Below are positions 53,802-64,000 of a stretch of DNA of 64,000 nt, piece after piece (position 1 is the first letter of the stretch; every line of letters begins with the position of its first letter). Made by a program: the position numbers and the translations under genes. The notes below the pieces were generated by a model. The model worked only from the letters and a program-made list of their open reading frames with translations, was not told where the DNA came from and did no database searches. This DNA is from an uncultured Alphaproteobacteria bacterium. GTDB lineage: Bacteria; Pseudomonadota; Alphaproteobacteria; Geminicoccales; Geminicoccaceae. The stretch lies in NCBI GenBank assembly GCA_937995535.1, contig CALKJU010000051.1, positions 1 through 64,000 on the forward strand, in the 5' to 3' direction.

Positions 53802-56042
53802 TTACCGCTGCAGCTCGCCGAGCAGCCGCGTCGTGTCGCCGAGACGCACCGCGAGGTGGCGCAGGATCGCCTGCTGCACCGCGATCATCAGCTGTGGCTC
53901 GTCGTGGTCGATGCGGGCCAAGGCCTCTCCGGACAGGCACCATGCCGTCGCCGGCGTCTCGGCGATGACCGACGCGCTGCGCGGCTGGGCAAGGATGTAG
54001 GCCATCTCGCCGACCATCGCTCCGCCGACGGCGGCGCGCAGGCGGAGCTGTCGGCCGTCCTCCGTCTCGTAGTAGATGCCGACGCGACCCGAGCGGATGA
54101 TGAACAGGTCCTCGGCCCGCTCGCCCTGGCGGATCAGCACAGCCCCCGGATCGAGATGCCGCAGCTCGAGGTGGCGCGCGACCTGCCCCGCCGCCGCGCC
54201 GAGCACGGCCAACGCCGCGACGTCCGTCACGCCATCAGGTGCGTCCCTGGCATCGGCGAGCAGTCGCTCTTCGACCCACTCGAGGCCGTGGTCGAGATCG
54301 GCCTCGACCCGCAGCTCGGACTCGACCACCGCGAGCCCGTCGAAGAGCCGCCGCTGCAGCCCCGGTCCGACCGCGGTCGCCACCAGTGTGAACCTGTGCA
54401 TGCGAGCCAGCTCGACGATCTTGTGCAGGTTGCGTGTGGCCGCGCCGTCGATCCCACCGACACGGCGGAAGTCGAGCACGAGAAAGCGAAGCTGAATGCC
54501 GTTGGACTCGAGGCGACGGCGAATGCGCTCGTAGAGACGCGCGGCGCTGCCGAAGAACAGGAATCCTTCGAGCTCGAGCACCTGCACCTGGTCGCCGCCG
54601 TCGCGCAGCTTGGCGCGATCGGCCTCGCTCCGGTCGACCGTGCTGCGCCGCGTGGCGAGTGTGGTGGCATGGCGGACGATCGGCAGTCGTCCATAGCTGA
54701 CCACGAACAGCATCATGCCGAGCGAGAGGCCGACCGCGAAGCCGACGGCGAAGCCTTGCCACACCACCGCCACCACGACGAGCAGCAGCACCGCGCCCTC
54801 GGCGCGTCCCAGCCGGCGTGCCGGCGTCACGACCCAGTCACGGACCAGCTCGATCCCGACAAACAGGGTGACGGCGGCGACCAGGAAGGTGGGCACGGCG
54901 GCCAGTGCCGAGGCCCCGGCCGCCCAGGCGAGAAAGCACACGCCAGCCGCGACGAGGCCGACCAGCCGGCTCGACACGCCGAGCCGCGCCGGGAGGATGC
55001 TGCCGGAGATCGAGAGGGTCCCGGGAAAGCCACCGGCGAGGCCGGCGGCAAGGTTCGCTTGGCCGAGGACGCGAAGGCTGCGGTCGTGGTCGAGATGGCG
55101 CCGTGTCCCGAGCTCGACGGTCGAGGTGTCGATCAGCGCCACCAGGACCAGCAGGGCGGGCAGTGTCGCGAGCCCGGGCAGGCTGTCGACCAGCTCGGGC
55201 CATGCGACGCCGGCTGGATCGGCCCACCAGGTGATCGGCGTCGACGGGCGGGCCAGCGCGTCGGTGCGGAGCGTCCACCGGGCCTCGCTTGCCTCAAGGT
55301 CGATCCCTGCCGCGTGCATGACGGCCCAGAATCCCGCGAGGCCGATGCCGAGGACGAGCGGCAGGTTGGCTGCCGTCGGCCGCACTGCCTGCGCGGTGAG
55401 GATCACGCCGGTCACGACCACCGCCAGTCCGAGTTGGGCGATGATGGCCGGATCGGCATCGAGCCGAAGCATGTCCGTGACGATGCCGGGCTTGAACGTG
55501 TCGACCGCGCTGGCGAGCAGCAGCACCCCGACACCGCCGACGAGGCCCGCGACGACCGGGAACGGGACCAACTGGGCGAAGCGGCCCAGGCGCCAGCGGC
55601 CGAGCAGGAGCATCATGGCCCCGGCCGCGAGCGCCACCAGGGTCGTGCCCATCATCGAAGTCGGCAGGCGCTGCGCGGCCGGCACGACCTCCACGACGGG
55701 CCCGAGCAAGGCACCGACGAGCAAAGTGATCTCTGGCGGGATCACGCCCAGCGCGCTCGGCTGCTCGAACCGCAAGGCGATCACCAGGCAGAGCGCGGCC
55801 GAGGCGAGTAGGCCCAAGCTGAGCGCAGTGGCGACGGCCTCCGGATCGCCCGCAGGGAGCGCGAGCCGACTGTACGAGAGGCTGTAGACGACGGTCAGCA
55901 GGCCGCAGACGAGCCCGAGCACCAACGCCTGGGCAGTGCCACGCCCACGCGCCGGCGCCGGGCCGGGTGGAGCTGATCGTGACGGAGCTGCGGGGTCGGG
56001 CGGACGCGCGCGCGGCTCAGCCCTGCGCCGCATAGCCGCCAT
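53802..56042 (-). CDS. SulP-type anion transporter fused to STAS and cNMP-binding domains
   Basis: A 746-residue protein in three parts. First comes a SulP membrane domain (about 35-440, with about 12 helices; segments VPAAQRLPTSMMGTTLVALA and ANLAAGLAGGFPGTLSISGS). Next is a STAS domain (about 465-560; ELEGFLFFGSAARLYERIRR, LDFRRVGGIDGAA). Last is a cyclic-nucleotide-binding beta-roll (about 610-730; LIRQGERAEDLFIIRSGRVG, GGAMVGEMAYILAQPRSASV). The family moves sulfate, bicarbonate or dicarboxylates; the last domain suggests gating by a ligand. The typical RAAS-like phosphate cassette reads QPRSASV. The 5' end overlaps the SDR gene by 26 bases. Confidence 0.92.
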   Translation of the reverse strand: MAAMRRRAEPRARPPDPAAPSRSAPPGPAPARGRGTAQALVLGLVCGLLTVVYSLSYSRLALPAGDPEAVATALSLGLLASAALCLVIALRFEQPSALGVIPPEITLLVGALLGPVVEVVPAAQRLPTSMMGTTLVALAAGAMMLLLGRWRLGRFAQLVPFPVVAGLVGGVGVLLLASAVDTFKPGIVTDMLRLDADPAIIAQLGLAVVVTGVILTAQAVRPTAANLPLVLGIGLAGFWAVMHAAGIDLEASEARWTLRTDALARPSTPITWWADPAGVAWPELVDSLPGLATLPALLVLVALIDTSTVELGTRRHLDHDRSLRVLGQANLAAGLAGGFPGTLSISGSILPARLGVSSRLVGLVAAGVCFLAWAAGASALAAVPTFLVAAVTLFVGIELVRDWVVTPARRLGRAEGAVLLLVVVAVVWQGFAVGFAVGLSLGMMLFVVSYGRLPIVRHATTLATRRSTVDRSEADRAKLRDGGDQVQVLELEGFLFFGSAARLYERIRRRLESNGIQLRFLVLDFRRVGGIDGAATRNLHKIVELARMHRFTLVATAVGPGLQRRLFDGLAVVESELRVEADLDHGLEWVEERLLADARDAPDGVTDVAALAVLGAAAGQVARHLELRHLDPGAVLIRQGERAEDLFIIRSGRVGIYYETEDGRQLRLRAAVGGAMVGEMAYILAQPRSASVIAETPATAWCLSGEALARIDHDEPQLMIAVQQAILRHLAVRLGDTTRLLGELQR

Positions 56043-56781
56043 CGACGGGCAGCGCCGTGCCGGTGATGAAGTCGCTCGCGCGCGCTGCCAGGAACACGGC
56101 GGCGCCGGCGAGGTCGTCGGGCAGGCCCCAGCGGCCGGCCGGGGTGCGCGCCTCGACGCGCTCGTGCAGGCCCTGGATCTGCGCCCGCCCGCGGCGGGTC
56201 AGCTCGGTGTCGATCCACCCCGGCAGGATCGCGTTGACCTGGATGTTGTCGGCGGCCCAGGCGCTGGCGAGCGCCTTGGCGAGCTGCACGATCCCGCCCT
56301 TGCTGGCACTGTAGGCCGGCGCGAAGGGCAGACCGAACAGCGAGGTCATCGAGCCGATCATGATGATCTTGCCGCCGCCGACGTCCCGCATGTGCCGGTA
56401 GGCCGCGCGGCTGCACAGGAAAGCCGAGGTCAGGTTCGTGTCGATGACGGTACGCCACTCCTCGAGCGTGTAGTCCTGGGGCTGCTTGCGGATGTTGGTC
56501 CCGGCATTGTTGACCAGGATGTCGAGCCGACCGAACGTCTCGGATGCCCGCGCGACGATTGCCTCGCAACCGGCTTCCTGCGCCAGGTCGGCCTCGACCG
56601 CGTGCGCGCGCGCGCCGAGCTGGCGCAACCGCGCCACCGCCTCGGCATTCTTCGCCGGATCGCGGCCGGCGACCATCACGCCCGCGCCGTGCGCGGCGAG
56701 TCCCCGGGCGATCCCGAGACCGATGCCGCCATTGCCGCCCGTGACCAGTGCCACGCGTCCGCTCAGGTCGAACAAGGTCAT
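56017..56781 (-). CDS. SDR-family oxidoreductase (KduD-like)
   Basis: A 254-residue classical short-chain dehydrogenase: NAD(P) motif VTGGNGGIGLGIARGL (residues about 14-29), NNAG (about 91-94), catalytic Ser in IIMIGSMTSLFG, and YxxxK in APAYSASKGGI. FDLSGRVALVTGGNGGIG and TPAGRWGLPDDLAGAAVFLA resemble 2-deoxy-D-gluconate 3-dehydrogenase (KduD) and related sugar-acid dehydrogenases. The ATG at 56781 begins at the family N-terminus. Substrate unsettled. Confidence 0.9.
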   Translation of the reverse strand: MTLFDLSGRVALVTGGNGGIGLGIARGLAAHGAGVMVAGRDPAKNAEAVARLRQLGARAHAVEADLAQEAGCEAIVARASETFGRLDILVNNAGTNIRKQPQDYTLEEWRTVIDTNLTSAFLCSRAAYRHMRDVGGGKIIMIGSMTSLFGLPFAPAYSASKGGIVQLAKALASAWAADNIQVNAILPGWIDTELTRRGRAQIQGLHERVEARTPAGRWGLPDDLAGAAVFLAARASDFITGTALPVDGGYAAQG

Positions 56782-56855
56782 GTTGGCGGCGCCTCCCTCG
56801 CGTGGCGCACGGTGGCGGCGAATGCCGGCGAGAGCAAGCGTCGCCGGCTCGGCGG

Positions 56856-57509
56856 TCAGCTGATCGCGCCCCGACCGCACTCGATGCGGTGGCGGACGAG
56901 CTCGGACACGGCAAGTGTCAGGGCGCCGCCCAGACCGGCCAGCGCCATGTCCTTCTGCGCATCGAACTCGTCGCCCTGAGTTCCGAGATAGGCTTGGCCG
57001 GCCTCCGGATCGACGATCGAGGCGATCACCCACTCGATGATCTCGAACAGCGCGCTGGAGGCCAGAACCATCGCCAACGCGGTCAGCGAAGCGAACGCGC
57101 GCGGGACGCCGAAGCCGCGCAGGCCGACCTCGCGCATCGGATAGGCCCACAACAGCCCGAACGCGAAATGGACCACGCGATCGTAATGGTTGCGCTCGAG
57201 CTGCAGCCTCTCGGCGGCCGTGAAGCCGAGCGGGACCTCGGCATATGTGTAGTGGCTGCCGACCACGTGCAGGCAGAGGAAGATCGTGATCAGCAGGTAG
57301 GACAGGTCCGAGAACGGGAACCAGCGATAGGTCGCGACGAGGAGAACGACCGCCAGCGTGGTCAGGATGTTCTCGAGCACCCAGTCCGCCGGATAAACCG
57401 GATCGATCGCCGACCAGATCCAGAAACCCAGAAACCCAATGACCATCGCCTGCAGCGGCCGATTGGTCCGGAAGCTCGGCTCGATCCGCGAGATTGCCGT
57501 CGTCAGCAT
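56856..57509 (-). CDS. DUF2238 membrane protein (YjdF-like)
   Basis: A 217-residue inner-membrane protein with about six helices and the family features [45 protein letters not shown] and the soluble loop [20 protein letters not shown]. The function of DUF2238 is not established; the conserved His/Asp/Glu residues suggest a membrane hydrolase or metal site (inference). The ATG at 57509 is preferred over one 87 bases upstream because conservation starts nearby and the longer version intrudes on the divergent recQ promoter region. Confidence 0.82.
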   Translation of the reverse strand: MLTTAISRIEPSFRTNRPLQAMVIGFLGFWIWSAIDPVYPADWVLENILTTLAVVLLVATYRWFPFSDLSYLLITIFLCLHVVGSHYTYAEVPLGFTAAERLQLERNHYDRVVHFAFGLLWAYPMREVGLRGFGVPRAFASLTALAMVLASSALFEIIEWVIASIVDPEAGQAYLGTQGDEFDAQKDMALAGLGGALTLAVSELVRHRIECGRGAIS

Positions 57510-57621
57510 GGCCTCGCGAGTCCGTAAGCTCGCCAACGGGCTCTTACGCTTCGGCGGCCGCGCCGGCAACGAAGCGATCGCCTGCTGGCCCGACAAGCGG
57601 CGGGTCTGCTATCCCGGACGC

Positions 57622-59463
<1,842 letters not shown>

Positions 59464-59535
59464 ACGAGCCTATCCCCCTTGCTCTCGCCTCGCCCTGTGG
59501 CATCCTCAACATTGCTCAAACTCGGGAGCGTTGAC

Positions 59536-59706
59536 ATGCGTCTGTGGGTTCTAGCGTTAGGGTTGCTGTTCGCGATCGGCGTTGCCGGCGCGCAGGCCTG
59601 CCCGTCGATGAAGACAGCGGAAAGCGGCGGCACCGTCGTGGCGCAGGGCGAGAACTCGAGCCCACCGATGACGCGCTATATTCCGCCTTCGCAGCAGGGC
59701 GGCTGA
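59536..59706 (+). CDS. Tiny secreted protein
   Basis: A 56-residue product: signal peptide (LWVLALGLLFAIGVAGAQA, residues about 3-21) then a 35-residue mature part with one cysteine just after the cleavage site (ACPSMKTAES) and a Pro/Gln/Gly tail. Similar short proteins ending in a low-complexity tail are common and uncharacterised. The ATG has GGAG nine bases upstream, and a strong hairpin follows the stop, so it looks like a real, independently transcribed gene. Confidence 0.65.
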   Translation: MRLWVLALGLLFAIGVAGAQACPSMKTAESGGTVVAQGENSSPPMTRYIPPSQQGG

Positions 59707-59716
59707 GCAGCGTTCG

Positions 59717-59739
59717 GGCCGGGTCCAGCAGACCCGGCC
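59717..59739 (+). terminator. Hairpin after the tiny secreted-protein gene
   Basis: GGCCGGGTC (59717-59725) and GACCCGGCC (59731-59739) form a perfect 9-bp stem with a CAGCA loop, ten bases past the stop codon. Only a short GCGCTT follows, with no T-run. Confidence 0.5.
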
Positions 59740-59760
59740 GCGCTTGTCCGCGGGGGAGGC

Positions 59761-60546
59761 TTGACGCTCAAGGTCGGCGTGCTCGGCGGTGCCACGGGCG
59801 CCGCTGAGTTGCTGCGTGATGTCGGTCTCGAGCCGGTCGCCTTCGCGACGGACGAGTTCGAGCGTCACGATCTCGCCGCGCATGGCGTCGCGCTCGTCGA
59901 CGCGACCGCCGAGTTCTTCGAGATTCTCGATCATCCGCGGATCCATCTGCTGGACATGCGGCCCGGCCCGGCGATCGACACTCTGATCGATTCGGCCTAC
60001 GTCACGATGGAGCCGGGCGACGTTCTGGTCGATCTGAGCGGCAGCTATTGGGCCGACACGGCGCGCCGCTGGCGCCGGATGCGCCATCGCGCGATCTACT
60101 ACCTGGACGTAGCACTGCCGGCGCACGGCCGGCCCGACCTGCTCGCCGGCGGGGATCCTCGTGCGGTGCAGATCGCCCTGCCGGCGCTGGAGCGGCTCGC
60201 CCGTGGCGGTCGGGTGCTCCGCGTCGGCACCGCCGGGGCGGCGCATTTCGCGCTGCAGCTCGAAGAAGTTTTCGGCGCCGCGGTGAGCCACGCGCGCAGC
60301 GAGCTGCAGCAGCTCGGCGAGGCATGGCCCGGGGAGATCGATCCTGCGCTGCTGCTCCAGGTCCTCGCGCCGCGCGCCGGATCACGGGCCGGCTGGGTGC
60401 TCGACGACGCGTTGCGGATGGAGGCGGCGGTGCCGCTGCTCGCCCAGGCGGTGATGCTCGAGCAGGCACGCCAGCTCGACGAGCACGAGACCCCGGAGCT
60501 GCCACCGCGGGTGGGCGGCTTCGTGCGGCACGAGGACCTCGATTGA
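59761..60546 (+). CDS. 6-phosphogluconate-dehydrogenase-like NAD-binding protein
   Basis: A 261-residue protein with a Rossmann-like N-terminal domain (LKVGVLGGATGAAELLRDVG; the glycine motif is altered from the usual GLGxMG) and a helical C-terminal domain as in beta-hydroxyacid/6-phosphogluconate dehydrogenases (VLVDLSGSYWADTARRWRRM, LDVALPAHG, VGTAGAAHFALQLEEV with the likely catalytic-position Lys replaced). It may be an inactive or divergent family member. TTG start with GGGGGAGG upstream. Two or eleven bases before the aldo/keto reductase, so one operon. Confidence 0.65.
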   Translation: MTLKVGVLGGATGAAELLRDVGLEPVAFATDEFERHDLAAHGVALVDATAEFFEILDHPRIHLLDMRPGPAIDTLIDSAYVTMEPGDVLVDLSGSYWADTARRWRRMRHRAIYYLDVALPAHGRPDLLAGGDPRAVQIALPALERLARGGRVLRVGTAGAAHFALQLEEVFGAAVSHARSELQQLGEAWPGEIDPALLLQVLAPRAGSRAGWVLDDALRMEAAVPLLAQAVMLEQARQLDEHETPELPPRVGGFVRHEDLD

Positions 60547-60557
60547 GGATGGCGACG

Positions 60558-61568
60558 ATGGATCTGGTGCGGCTCGGCCGCAGCGGCCTGCAGGTCTCGC
60601 CGCTGTGTCTCGGCACGATGATGTTCGGCGGGCCGACCGACGAGGCGGAGTCGATCCGCCTGATCCATATCGCCCGCGACGCCGGCATCAACTTCATCGA
60701 CACGGCCGACGTCTACAGCTTCGGGCGCGCCGAGGAGATCGTCGGCCGCGCCCTTGACGGCGAGCGCGACCGCTGGATCCTCGCCACCAAGCTCGGCAAT
60801 GCGATGGGCGATGCACCGCTGCGTCGCGGCCTGTCACGCCGCTGGGCGCATCTTGCCGTCGCCGACAGCCTGCGCCGTCTCGGCACCGACTGGATCGACA
60901 TCTACTACCTGCATCGGGAGGATCCTCGGACCTCGCTCGAGGAGACGGTCGCGGCGATGGGCGAGCTGATCGTCGCGGGCAAGATCCGCTATTTCGGGCT
61001 CTCCAACTTCCGTGCCTGGCGGGTCGCCGAGATCTGCAATCTCTGCGACCGGCTGGCCGTTCCGCGGCCGGTCGTTCTTCAGCCTTACTACAACGCGCTG
61101 AACCGCATGCCCGAGGTCGAGCTGCTGCCGGCCTGCGCCCACTACGGCCTGGGTGTCGCCCCCTACAGCCCGGTTGCGCGCGGCGTGCTGAGTGGCAAGT
61201 ACCGCCCCGGCGAAGCGCCGCCGGCCGACAGCCGGGCCGGGCGCAACGATGCGCGGATGATGCAGACCGAGTGGCGCGAGGAAAGCCTGCTGATCGCCGA
61301 GCGGCTTGCGCTGCACGCCGCCGCCCGGGGCATCACCCCGGCACAATTCGCGGTCGCCTGGCTGCTGAACAATGCGCTGGTCACGGCGCCGATCGTCGGG
61401 CCGCGCACCGAGGCACAGCTGCGCGACTATCTGGGCGCCGTCGACTACCGGTTCACGGCCGAGGACGAGGCCCTCGTCGACTCGCTGGTCAGCCCCGGCC
61501 ATCCGTCGACGCCGGGCTACAACGACCCGGCCTATCCGCTCGAGGGGCGGGTGCCGCGGAGCGGCTGA
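60558..61568 (+). CDS. Aldo/keto reductase
   Basis: A 336-residue NADPH-dependent (beta/alpha)8-barrel reductase of the AKR type. Catalytic tetrad residues are visible as Asp and Tyr in INFIDTADVYSFGRAEEIVG, Lys in WILATKLGNAMG and His in IYYLHREDPRTSLEETVAAM. The later APYSPVARGVLSGKYRPGEA and AVAWLLNNALVTAPIVGPRT segments bind the cofactor. Resembles YghZ-like and plant-type general reductases of short aldehydes. The ATG at 60558 fits the GAGGA site; another ATG nine bases upstream is possible. Confidence 0.92.
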   Translation: MDLVRLGRSGLQVSPLCLGTMMFGGPTDEAESIRLIHIARDAGINFIDTADVYSFGRAEEIVGRALDGERDRWILATKLGNAMGDAPLRRGLSRRWAHLAVADSLRRLGTDWIDIYYLHREDPRTSLEETVAAMGELIVAGKIRYFGLSNFRAWRVAEICNLCDRLAVPRPVVLQPYYNALNRMPEVELLPACAHYGLGVAPYSPVARGVLSGKYRPGEAPPADSRAGRNDARMMQTEWREESLLIAERLALHAAARGITPAQFAVAWLLNNALVTAPIVGPRTEAQLRDYLGAVDYRFTAEDEALVDSLVSPGHPSTPGYNDPAYPLEGRVPRSG

Positions 61569-61593
61569 GCGGCCGGCCCCGCGGCGCGCGCCG

Positions 61594-62058
61594 TCAGGCG
61601 GCGGCTTGGCCCTCGATCGTCTTGCCGGCCGGCGCCGCGCTGTGGATCTCGATCTTGCGCGGTTTCTTCGCCTCCGGCACCTCGCGCTCGAGGTCGATGT
61701 CGAGCAGGCCGTTGACCAGCTTGGCTCCGGTCACCTTGACGTGGTCGGCGAGCTGGAAGCGGTGCTCGAAGGCGCGCTGCCCGATCCCGCGGTAGAGGTA
61801 CTCCACGTCCTTCGCCGGCTCCTTGAGCTGGCCCTTCACCGTGAGCAGGTTCTCGTGCACCGTGATGTCGATGTCGGACTCCGAAAAACCAGCGACTGCC
61901 ATGGTGATCCGATAGGAGTCCTGCCCGCGCTTGATGATGTTGTAGGGCGGGTAGGAGGCGTCGCGGGCCGCCTCGCGGTAGGCGGCGTCGAACAGCTTGT
62001 CGAGGCGGTCGAAGCCGACCGAGGAGCGGAACAGCGGCGAGAGATCGAAGCTGCGCAT
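61594..62058 (-). CDS. Small heat-shock protein (Hsp20 family)
   Basis: A 154-residue ATP-independent holdase with the alpha-crystallin domain (about 35-130). The IbpA-like features are DLSPLFRSSVGFDRLDKLFD at the N-terminus, NIIKRGQDSYRITMAVAGFS, ENLLTVKGQLKEPAKDVEYL and YRGIGQRAFEHRFQLADHVK. The ATG at 62058 has GGAGGG upstream. Convergent with the aldo/keto reductase, divergent from the hydroxylase gene; the 107-base upstream region would hold its heat-shock promoter, though no clear sigma-32 box or ROSE-like thermometer was picked out. Confidence 0.93.
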   Translation of the reverse strand: MRSFDLSPLFRSSVGFDRLDKLFDAAYREAARDASYPPYNIIKRGQDSYRITMAVAGFSESDIDITVHENLLTVKGQLKEPAKDVEYLYRGIGQRAFEHRFQLADHVKVTGAKLVNGLLDIDLEREVPEAKKPRKIEIHSAAPAGKTIEGQAAA

Positions 62059-62165
62059 GGCTGGGCCCTCCAGATGAGCGACCGGTTCACGACGGCGCGG
62101 TCCCGGCAAGCGGCAACCGCGACCCGAGACATGGGCACGCTCGCAGACCGTTCAAGGGACCGTGC

Positions 62166-63029
62166 ATGGCCGTGCGGCGGCCCCGTCACCATGTCTTGCG
62201 CATGACCCTCGAGACCCTCATCCTCGTGAAGGGTGGCATCGTTGTCGTGGCGTGGCTCGCCTTCGCCCTGGTCGAGCGGTGGCGCCCGCTCGCCGATGGG
62301 CCGCTCCTCCTGCGCTGGGGTCGCGCGACCGCCGCCGCGTGGCGTCGCACCGGGCGCAATCTCGCGCTGTTCGCGATCAATCTGGCCCTCGGCCCGCTGA
62401 TCGTCGTCCCGGTCACCTTGTGGGCGAGCGGCTTCAGTCTCGGCCTGCGCCCGGACTGGTGGAGCGGCGGGTCCGGGCTCCTGCTCGACCTGCTGATCCT
62501 CGACTTCTGGATCTACTGGTGGCACCGGGCAAACCATGTCGTGCCGCTGCTGTGGCGCTTTCACGCCGTGCACCATCTCGACGAGACGCTCGACACGACG
62601 AGCGCGTTTCGCTTCCACGCCGGCGAGGTGGCGCTCTCCGCGCTCGTTCGCGCGGCCGTCATCGTCGCCCTCGACATTCCGCTCGCCTCGGTGATCCTGT
62701 TCGAGGCGATGGTGCAGACCGCGGCGCTCTTCCACCATTCGGACATGCGCCTGCCCGCGCGGCTGGAGCGCGCGCTTTCCTGGGTCGTGGTGACACCGTC
62801 GATCCACTGGGTCCACCACCATGCGCGGCGCGCCGACACCGACAGCAACTACGCGACCTTCTTCAGCATCTGGGACCGGCTGTTCGGCTCGCGCAGCCGG
62901 ACCGCCCGCACACCCGGCATGCCGATCGGTGTCGAGCGGCTGCGCGACCTGCCGCTGCCGCGCCTGCTCGTGAGCCCGTTCGCCCCTCAGCCGCGGGCGA
63001 ATGCCGCGCCGGCGTCGGCTCGCCAATAG
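62166..63029 (+). CDS. Fatty-acid hydroxylase/sterol-desaturase family protein
   Basis: A 287-residue membrane di-iron oxygenase. The histidine boxes are clear: WHRANH, HAVHHLDE, HHSDMRL and WVHHHARR, placed between hydrophobic helices as in the ERG3/sterol desaturase family. The family hydroxylates or desaturates lipids, carotenoids or sterols in the membrane. The ATG at 62166 has AAGGGA upstream; a second ATG at 62202 is possible. Its end overlaps the convergent MATE gene by 43 bases. Confidence 0.88.
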   Translation: MAVRRPRHHVLRMTLETLILVKGGIVVVAWLAFALVERWRPLADGPLLLRWGRATAAAWRRTGRNLALFAINLALGPLIVVPVTLWASGFSLGLRPDWWSGGSGLLLDLLILDFWIYWWHRANHVVPLLWRFHAVHHLDETLDTTSAFRFHAGEVALSALVRAAVIVALDIPLASVILFEAMVQTAALFHHSDMRLPARLERALSWVVVTPSIHWVHHHARRADTDSNYATFFSIWDRLFGSRSRTARTPGMPIGVERLRDLPLPRLLVSPFAPQPRANAAPASARQ

Positions 63030-64000
63030 ATCGCGCCGAGGAACGCCGCGCGCGCGGCGAGGAAGATGAGGAACGCCTGCCAGAGGCCGTGGTTGCCGGC
63101 GGCCGGCACGAGCGTCGCTGCGCCGGCGACGAAGACGAGCAGCGACAGCGCCATTGCGTTGCGCAGCTCGCGGGTCCGCGTCGCGCCGAAGAACACCCCG
63201 TCGAACAGGAAGGCCCAGATCGACACGGCGGGCAGCGCTGCGGCGTAGGGCAGGTAGGCGCGGGCCGCCACGCGGACCGGCTCGATGTCGGTCAAAAGCG
63301 CGATCAGTCCCGTCCCGCCGAGCCCGAACAGGAGGGTCATGGCCACGGCCAGCGCGGCGGCGAGCGCGAAGCCGGCACCGACCGCCTCGCGGAACGCGGC
63401 GACGTCGCGGGCGCCGACCGCGCGCGCCACCAGCGCCTCGGTCGCGTGCGCGAACCCGTCGAGGCCATAGGCGGCGGTGGTGAACAGCGTCATCAGCACA
63501 GCGTTCCCGGCGAGCGTCACCTCCCCCTGCCGTGAGCCGAGCGCGGCGAACGCGATGAACACCGCCTCGAGGAACAGGCTGCGCAGGAACAGGTCGCGGT
63601 TGAGCGCGAGGAGGCGGGCGAAGCGGTCGCGGCGCAGGACCGCGCTCCGCTCGGGCCAGCGCAGCCCGAGCCCGCGCCAGCGCAGCGCGCCGAGCGTGAA
63701 CCCGGCACCGAGCCCGGCATATTCCGCGATCAGCGTTGCCAGCGCGGCGCCGGCGACGCCCAGGCCCAGCCCGAGCACCAGGACGAACGACAGCACCGCG
63801 TTGAGACCGTTGGTCAGGACCAGCAGGAGCAGCGGCCCGCGCGCGTCCTGCATGCCCATCAGCCAGCCGAGGATGACGAAGCTGCCGAGTGCCGCCGGGG
63901 CGCCGGCGAGACGGATGAGCAGGTAGGTCCGGAGCTCGACCGCGACGTCCGGGCCGGGCGCGAACAGCAGCCCGGACACCAAGAGGACCAGCGGCGCGGA
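62987..64000 (-). CDS. MATE-family efflux transporter (DinF-like), 5' end cut
   Basis: The C-terminal 337 or so residues of a multidrug/toxin exporter of the DinF branch. The frame is open to the window edge and lacks roughly the first 100-120 residues (family length about 440). Visible segments: YLLIRLAGAPAALGSFVILG, GWLMGMQDARGPLLL, GLGLGVAGAALATLIAEYAG and FAHATEALVARAVGARD. About eight helices remain. Its 3' end overlaps the hydroxylase gene by 43 bases on the other strand. Confidence 0.88.
   Translation of the reverse strand, partial: SAPLVLLVSGLLFAPGPDVAVELRTYLLIRLAGAPAALGSFVILGWLMGMQDARGPLLLLVLTNGLNAVLSFVLVLGLGLGVAGAALATLIAEYAGLGAGFTLGALRWRGLGLRWPERSAVLRRDRFARLLALNRDLFLRSLFLEAVFIAFAALGSRQGEVTLAGNAVLMTLFTTAAYGLDGFAHATEALVARAVGARDVAAFREAVGAGFALAAALAVAMTLLFGLGGTGLIALLTDIEPVRVAARAYLPYAAALPAVSIWAFLFDGVFFGATRTRELRNAMALSLLVFVAGAATLVPAAGNHGLWQAFLIFLAARAAFLGAIYWRADAGAAFARG

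Overview
GC-rich (about 70% by eye), gene-dense bacterial DNA, most likely from an alphaproteobacterium. The pointers are the tRNA-Ala/FYDLN-type zinc-ribbon protein/aroA/cmk/rpsA housekeeping block (33-37.4 kb), a phasin gene behind twin PhaR-like sites, a Sat-CysC fusion, FrcBCA-like and BMP-type ABC transporters, and a polyol locus ending in a SorC regulator. The left edge carries anaerobic bacteriochlorophyll genes (bchE, bchJ) beside gshB and a DUF4124 gene. That points to a phototroph, or to a photosynthesis block acquired by or joined to this genome. Many starts are GTG or TTG, and many junctions are 4-base stop/start overlaps. || Layout. 0-3.9 kb: gshB, a secreted DUF4124 protein, bchJ and bchE. 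4-10.2 kb: a BMP-family (nucleoside/basic membrane protein) ABC transporter whose two permease genes are separated by a DMT transporter plus an AbrB/PIN toxin-antitoxin pair, closed by a strong hairpin. 10.2-10.7 kb: an unknown secreted protein. 10.9-13.7 kb: an FrcBCA-like sugar ABC transporter. 13.8-17.8 kb: cytochrome b561, Sat-CysC, phasin, PhyH-type dioxygenase. 17.8-22.4 kb: DMT transporter, an IorAB-type molybdenum hydroxylase and a divergent LysR regulator. 22.4-27.3 kb: an accessory patch with GNAT, phage-like amidase, small membrane protein, MT-A70 methyltransferase, Uma2 nuclease, DnaJ-like protein and a decayed vapC. 27.3-32.8 kb: fused hydantoinase/oxoprolinase and an autotransporter esterase. 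33-37.6 kb: rpsA, cmk, aroA, zinc-ribbon protein, tRNA-Ala and a terminator. 37.6-53.1 kb: a three-operon polyol/sugar locus. 53.1-64 kb: quinone reductase, SulP-STAS-cNMP transporter, SDR, DUF2238, RecQ, a tiny secreted protein, 6PGDH-like protein, aldo/keto reductase, Hsp20, fatty-acid-hydroxylase family protein, and a MATE transporter cut by the window end. || The most interesting unit is 37.6-53.1 kb. Two divergent operons (SAF-domain oxidoreductase/FGGY kinase/HAD phosphatase, and TIM-barrel isomerase/PfkB kinase) face an 8.7-kb operon: two MalFG-type permeases, a binding protein, a second FGGY kinase paralogous to the first, a glycerol-1-phosphate-dehydrogenase-like enzyme, a GpsA-like enzyme, RpiB and a SorC regulator. 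The parts parallel the rhizobial/Brucella erythritol pathway (EryA kinase, EryC isomerase, RpiB-type isomerase, EryD SorC regulator), but the flavin dehydrogenase EryB is absent and three NAD(P)-type oxidoreductases are present. No ABC ATPase is encoded with the permeases. A perfect 7-bp-arm palindrome sits just before the first gene, and an 11-bp GNRA-capped hairpin separates the binding protein from the enzymes. The substrate cannot be named from sequence alone.
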